Assembly: GCA_051646285.1 (NCBI GenBank) | Contig: JBOFCU010000209.1 | Location: 1-32,640, forward strand | Reading direction: 5' to 3' | Origin: Terrirubrum sp051646285 | GTDB lineage: Bacteria > Pseudomonadota > Alphaproteobacteria > Rhizobiales > Beijerinckiaceae | Length of the DNA stretch: 32,640 bases | Shown here: piece by piece, positions 30,129-32,640 of the stretch | How positions within the stretch are numbered: the stretch's first letter is position 1 | How the letters are laid out: the number at the start of each line of letters is the position of its first letter | Translations under genes and position numbers: made by a program | Notes under the pieces: model-generated | The model's input: only the letters and a program-made list of their open reading frames with translations | What the model was told of the DNA's origin: nothing | Databases searched by the model: none

Positions 30129-31103
30129 TTACCAGCGGATCAGCGCAGAACCCCAGCTAAATCCGCCTCCCATCGCCTCAACCAGAACGAGCTGCCCCGG
30201 TTGTATCCGTCCATCTGCCACAGCCTCAGCCAGGGCCAGCGGGATCGAGGCCGCTGATGTGTTGCCATGATGATCAACCGTGATCACAACCCGCGAGCGG
30301 TCAATGCCCAGCTTGTGCGCGGTCGCCTCGATGATGCGGCTGTTGGCCTGATGGGGCACGAACCAGTCGATGTCCGCCGGCTTCAGGCCGGATGCTGCAA
30401 GCGTGTGCTCGATGGTCTCGGCAAGATTGATCACGGCATGGCGAAACACCTCGCGGCCTTCCATGCGCAAATGGCCGACAGTCTTGGTGGTGGACGGTCC
30501 GCCATCGACAAAGAGCTTTTCCTTGTGGCGGCCATCCGATCGCAGATGACTGGCGAGCACGCCGCGGTCGGTCATATCGCCCTTGCCGGTCCGCGCTTCC
30601 AGCACCACCGCGCCCGCGCCATCACCAAACAGCACGCAGGTCGTGCGGTCATTCCAGTCCAGAATACGGGAAAATGTTTCTGCACCAATGACAAGCGCCC
30701 GTTTGTTCGCGCCCGCTTTGAGAAAATTGTCAGCCGTGGCCAGCGCAAACACAAAGCCCGAGCAGACCGCCTGAAGGTCAAATGCAGCCCCTTGTGCGAT
30801 TCCGAGCGCGTGCTGGATTTCTGTCGCTGTGGCTGGAAAGGTATGGTTGGGCGTCGAGGTCGCCAGAATGACAAGATCAATATCGGCTGGCGTCAGGCCA
30901 GCATGGTCCAGTGCAGCGCGTGCGGCGGCTTCGCCCAGACTTTTGGTGGTTTCGTGATCCCCGGCGATATGGCGCGACCGGATACCCGAACGCTGGGTGA
31001 TCCACTCATCGGATGTATCAATCTGGCGGGCCAGCTCGGCGTTGGTCACAACGCGCTCCGGCAAGGCCGATCCGCACCCGAGAACAACAGACCGCAACAT
31101 CAT
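30129..31103 (-). CDS. fabH: Beta-ketoacyl-ACP synthase III
   Basis: 324 residues, a thiolase-fold condensing enzyme with the complete Cys-His-Asn triad: Cys114 in AVCSGF, His251 in PHQAN and Asn281 in HHGNTSAASIPLAL. The terminal GGGFSWGSALIRW is also typical. It condenses acetyl-CoA with malonyl-ACP to start fatty-acid synthesis in the cytosol. Its ATG overlaps the plsX stop as ATGA, so translation is coupled. The second Met (31100) is an alternative start. Confidence 0.98.
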   Translation of the reverse strand: MMLRSVVLGCGSALPERVVTNAELARQIDTSDEWITQRSGIRSRHIAGDHETTKSLGEAAARAALDHAGLTPADIDLVILATSTPNHTFPATATEIQHALGIAQGAAFDLQAVCSGFVFALATADNFLKAGANKRALVIGAETFSRILDWNDRTTCVLFGDGAGAVVLEARTGKGDMTDRGVLASHLRSDGRHKEKLFVDGGPSTTKTVGHLRMEGREVFRHAVINLAETIEHTLAASGLKPADIDWFVPHQANSRIIEATAHKLGIDRSRVVITVDHHGNTSAASIPLALAEAVADGRIQPGQLVLVEAMGGGFSWGSALIRW

Positions 31104-32170
31104 TCCGCCTCCGCCGTGACTTCCGGCGCAAGGTTGAGGCTCAGGCGCTGGCTTTCGGTTTTCTCGAGGCTGTCACTGATCATGCCTCTAAGATCGTAGT
31201 TCGCCATGTCATATGCAATATCAATGGCGCTGGCGAACCCCAACGGGTCGGTCCCGCCATGGCTCTTGATGGCAATGCCATCAAGGCCCAGAAAAACGCC
31301 GCCATTGGCGCGGCGCGGGTCCATCTTCTCGCGCAACGCACCAAATGCTTTCTTGGCAAAAAGGTAGCCAACTTTCGACATGGCAGAGGATTGCATGGCA
31401 GCGCGGAGATAGCCGCCAATCTGCTTGGCCGTGCCTTCCGCCGTCTTGAGCGCGATGTTGCCTGCAAAACCTTCAGTCACCACCACGTCAACCTCGCCAC
31501 GGCCAATGCCATCGCCTTCGACGAAGCCATGATAGGTCATACCGGGAAGATTGGCGTGGCGCAGGAACTGCCCCGCCTCCTTGACCTCTTCCACACCCTT
31601 GATTTCCTCGACGCCAACATTGAGCAAGCCCACGGTCGGCTTGTCCACGCCAAACACGATGCGGGCCATGGCCGCGCCCATGACAGCCAGGGAGACCAGA
31701 TGGCGGGCATCCGCCCCGATGGAGGCCCCCACATCCAGCACGACGCTTTCGCCGCGGGTTGTCGGCCAAAGACAAGCCAACGCTGGCCGGTCGATGTCTG
31801 CCATGGTGCGCAGGCAGAACATCGCCATGGCCATCAGCGCGCCGGTGTTGCCAGCGGATACGGCAACATCCGCCTCGCCCTTCTTCACCGCCTCAAGCGC
31901 TTTCCACATGGAGGACACGCGCCTTCCCTTGCGCAAGGCCTGGCTCGGCTTGTCATCCATCTTGATGGCGACATCGGTATGAATCACCGTTGCTGCGGCC
32001 TTCAATGCCGGCAGCTTGTCCAGCGCCGCATTGATTCGCGTCTCATCACCAAAAATCAGAAACTGTTGTTGCGGATGACGCTCCAGCGCCAGCGCGCAGC
32101 CGGGCACCGTGACCTCCGGACCATGGTCCCCGCCCATGGCATCGATGGCAATACGGACTTTCTTGGACAT
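31100..32170 (-). CDS. plsX: Phosphate acyltransferase PlsX
   Basis: 356 residues from MSKKVRIAIDAMGGDHGPEVTVPGC, the normal family start; an open frame continues to 32266 but is unlike PlsX. Other family blocks are RKGRRVSSMWKALEAVKKGEADVAVSAGNTGALMAMAMFCL, DVGASIGADARHLVSLAVMGAAMA, VGLLNVGVEEIKG and DVVVTEGFAGNIALKTAEGTAKQIGG. The enzyme makes acyl-phosphate from acyl-ACP for PlsY, the first step of phospholipid synthesis, at the inner face of the membrane. It overlaps fabH by 4 bp. No strong ribosome-binding site is seen before the ATG. Confidence 0.96.
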   Translation of the reverse strand: MSKKVRIAIDAMGGDHGPEVTVPGCALALERHPQQQFLIFGDETRINAALDKLPALKAAATVIHTDVAIKMDDKPSQALRKGRRVSSMWKALEAVKKGEADVAVSAGNTGALMAMAMFCLRTMADIDRPALACLWPTTRGESVVLDVGASIGADARHLVSLAVMGAAMARIVFGVDKPTVGLLNVGVEEIKGVEEVKEAGQFLRHANLPGMTYHGFVEGDGIGRGEVDVVVTEGFAGNIALKTAEGTAKQIGGYLRAAMQSSAMSKVGYLFAKKAFGALREKMDPRRANGGVFLGLDGIAIKSHGGTDPLGFASAIDIAYDMANYDLRGMISDSLEKTESQRLSLNLAPEVTAEAE

Positions 32171-32187
32171 GCGATTATGCTGTGCTT

Positions 32188-32307
32188 TCAGGCCTGAACG
32201 AGGGCGCGCGACCATAGCGGCTGACGGCCCGCCCGCAAGGGGCGTTTTGCCGCTTTGCCCAGCCATTCCACCGGGTGGCGCTTCTGGAATTTGGCACGGA
32301 TGCTCAT
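32188..32307 (-). CDS. Possible 39-residue basic small protein
   Basis: An ATG three bases after the stop of the TRAP gene opens a 39-codon frame that ends 17 bases before the plsX start. The product would begin MSIRAKFQKRHPVEWLGKAA and is strongly basic (about 10 Lys/Arg/His) with three aromatic residues. It has no recognised family and no clear ribosome-binding site, and could be read through from the TRAP gene. It fills the position where many relatives have a DUF177 gene upstream of plsX. Could be chance. Confidence 0.3.
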   Translation of the reverse strand: MSIRAKFQKRHPVEWLGKAAKRPLRAGRQPLWSRALVQA

Positions 32308-32310
32308 GGC

Positions 32311-32640
32311 CTAGTTCGCGCTTTGCAGCCTGCGCCAGACGCGCCCGTCATCAAGTGCCTGCTGCTGCGAGCGCACAATTTTGTCTGCCAGCACGCCTGT
32401 CGCTGCGACATCCCCCAGGACATCACGCGCAGCGGCGCGGGCGGCACTGACAATATCATCAGCCCAGACATGCGCCTGTGCACCCTGCTCCACCAGCAGG
32501 CGCAACGCACGCGCATTGGCCTGTTCAGCCTCATGCAGCGACTGCCCATGCTCGGCGCGGCAGGCCATCTCGATGATCAGCTTCAGATGCGGCGGCAATG
32601 CGCGCCAGTGCTGTTCACCGATCAGCAATTCGCTGGCCCC
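32311..32640 (-). CDS. TRAP transporter substrate-binding protein (DctP family), C-terminal part
   Basis: The frame is open to the window end, so this is the last ~109 residues of a longer protein. ASELLIGEQHWRALPPHLKLIIEMACRAEHGQSLHEAEQANARALRLLVEQGAQAHVWADDIVSAARAAARDVL matches the C-terminal helical lobe of DctP/TakP-like periplasmic binding proteins, where a x-W-x-x-L-P-P segment precedes long helices. Such proteins bind carboxylates or 2-oxoacids for DctQM-type secondary uptake. The membrane partners would be outside the window and are not downstream. Identity is by pattern only. Confidence 0.72.
   Translation of the reverse strand, partial: GASELLIGEQHWRALPPHLKLIIEMACRAEHGQSLHEAEQANARALRLLVEQGAQAHVWADDIVSAARAAARDVLGDVAATGVLADKIVRSQQQALDDGRVWRRLQSAN

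Noticed and set aside
30267..31199. 310-codon plus-strand frame opposite fabH
   Set aside because: It lies antisense to an intact fabH with all catalytic residues and shows no domain.
31013..32197. 394-codon plus-strand frame opposite plsX
   Set aside because: Same reason: antisense to intact plsX, no ribosome-binding site or family features.

Overview
The window looks like chromosomal DNA of an alphaproteobacterium, most likely Hyphomicrobiales. The main reasons are the plsX-fabH-ihfA-merR-tRNA-Pro block, a DivJ/PleC-like histidine kinase, DUF1236 and DUF2842 proteins, COX15-type heme A synthase, an sigma-EcfG-type promoter and high-GC coding throughout. There are no insertion sequences, phage genes, CRISPR arrays or rRNA genes. 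One tRNA is present.

Layout. 1-1207: end of a polar amino-acid ABC permease, then a beta-hydroxyacid dehydrogenase. 1282-5707 (minus): glutathione transferase, a small exported protein and a uracil-DNA glycosylase joined by two TGATG stop/start overlaps, then a caspase-fold protein with a very long Pro/Gly-rich tail. 5912-9644: thermonuclease, sensor kinase, mandelonitrile-lyase-type cupin, stand-alone PhnA domain and exported intradiol dioxygenase. 9715-10667 (minus): rplM-rpsI. 10668-12297: two gene-poor, AT-rich stretches rich in palindromes, around a DUF6157 gene and a DUF1236 gene. 12300-14880: thioesterase, ECHDC3-like crotonase, CoA-binding protein and ClpP-like periplasmic protein. 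15071-17947: metY, ctaA and a DUF2842 membrane protein.

17956-28566 is an exopolysaccharide locus resembling the gum/exo type. It has a polysaccharide deacetylase, a CelD/BcsL-type acyltransferase, a Wzz/GumC-type co-polymerase with a degenerate kinase domain, a Wza/GumB-type export lipoprotein, two GT4 glycosyltransferases, a WcaJ/GumD-type initiating phosphoglycosyltransferase and a Wzy/WaaL-type polymerase or ligase. These would start a lipid-linked repeat unit on undecaprenyl phosphate, extend it, polymerise it, control chain length, export it and modify it. No Wzx flippase is in view. 28839-32170 (minus) holds tRNA-Pro(GGG), merR, ihfA, fabH and plsX. The window ends in the C-terminus of a TRAP transporter binding protein.

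The most unusual signals are: a caspase homolog with its catalytic Cys replaced by Ala; a Wzz protein whose BY-kinase domain has lost the P-loop; two tandem AGGTAT-N4-ATACCT palindromes exactly 21 bp apart; an EcfG-type promoter ahead of the DUF1236 gene, whose 3' region is long and structured; and a possible pseudoknot just upstream of the initiating sugar transferase start codon. All functional assignments are from reading the sequence, without database searches.
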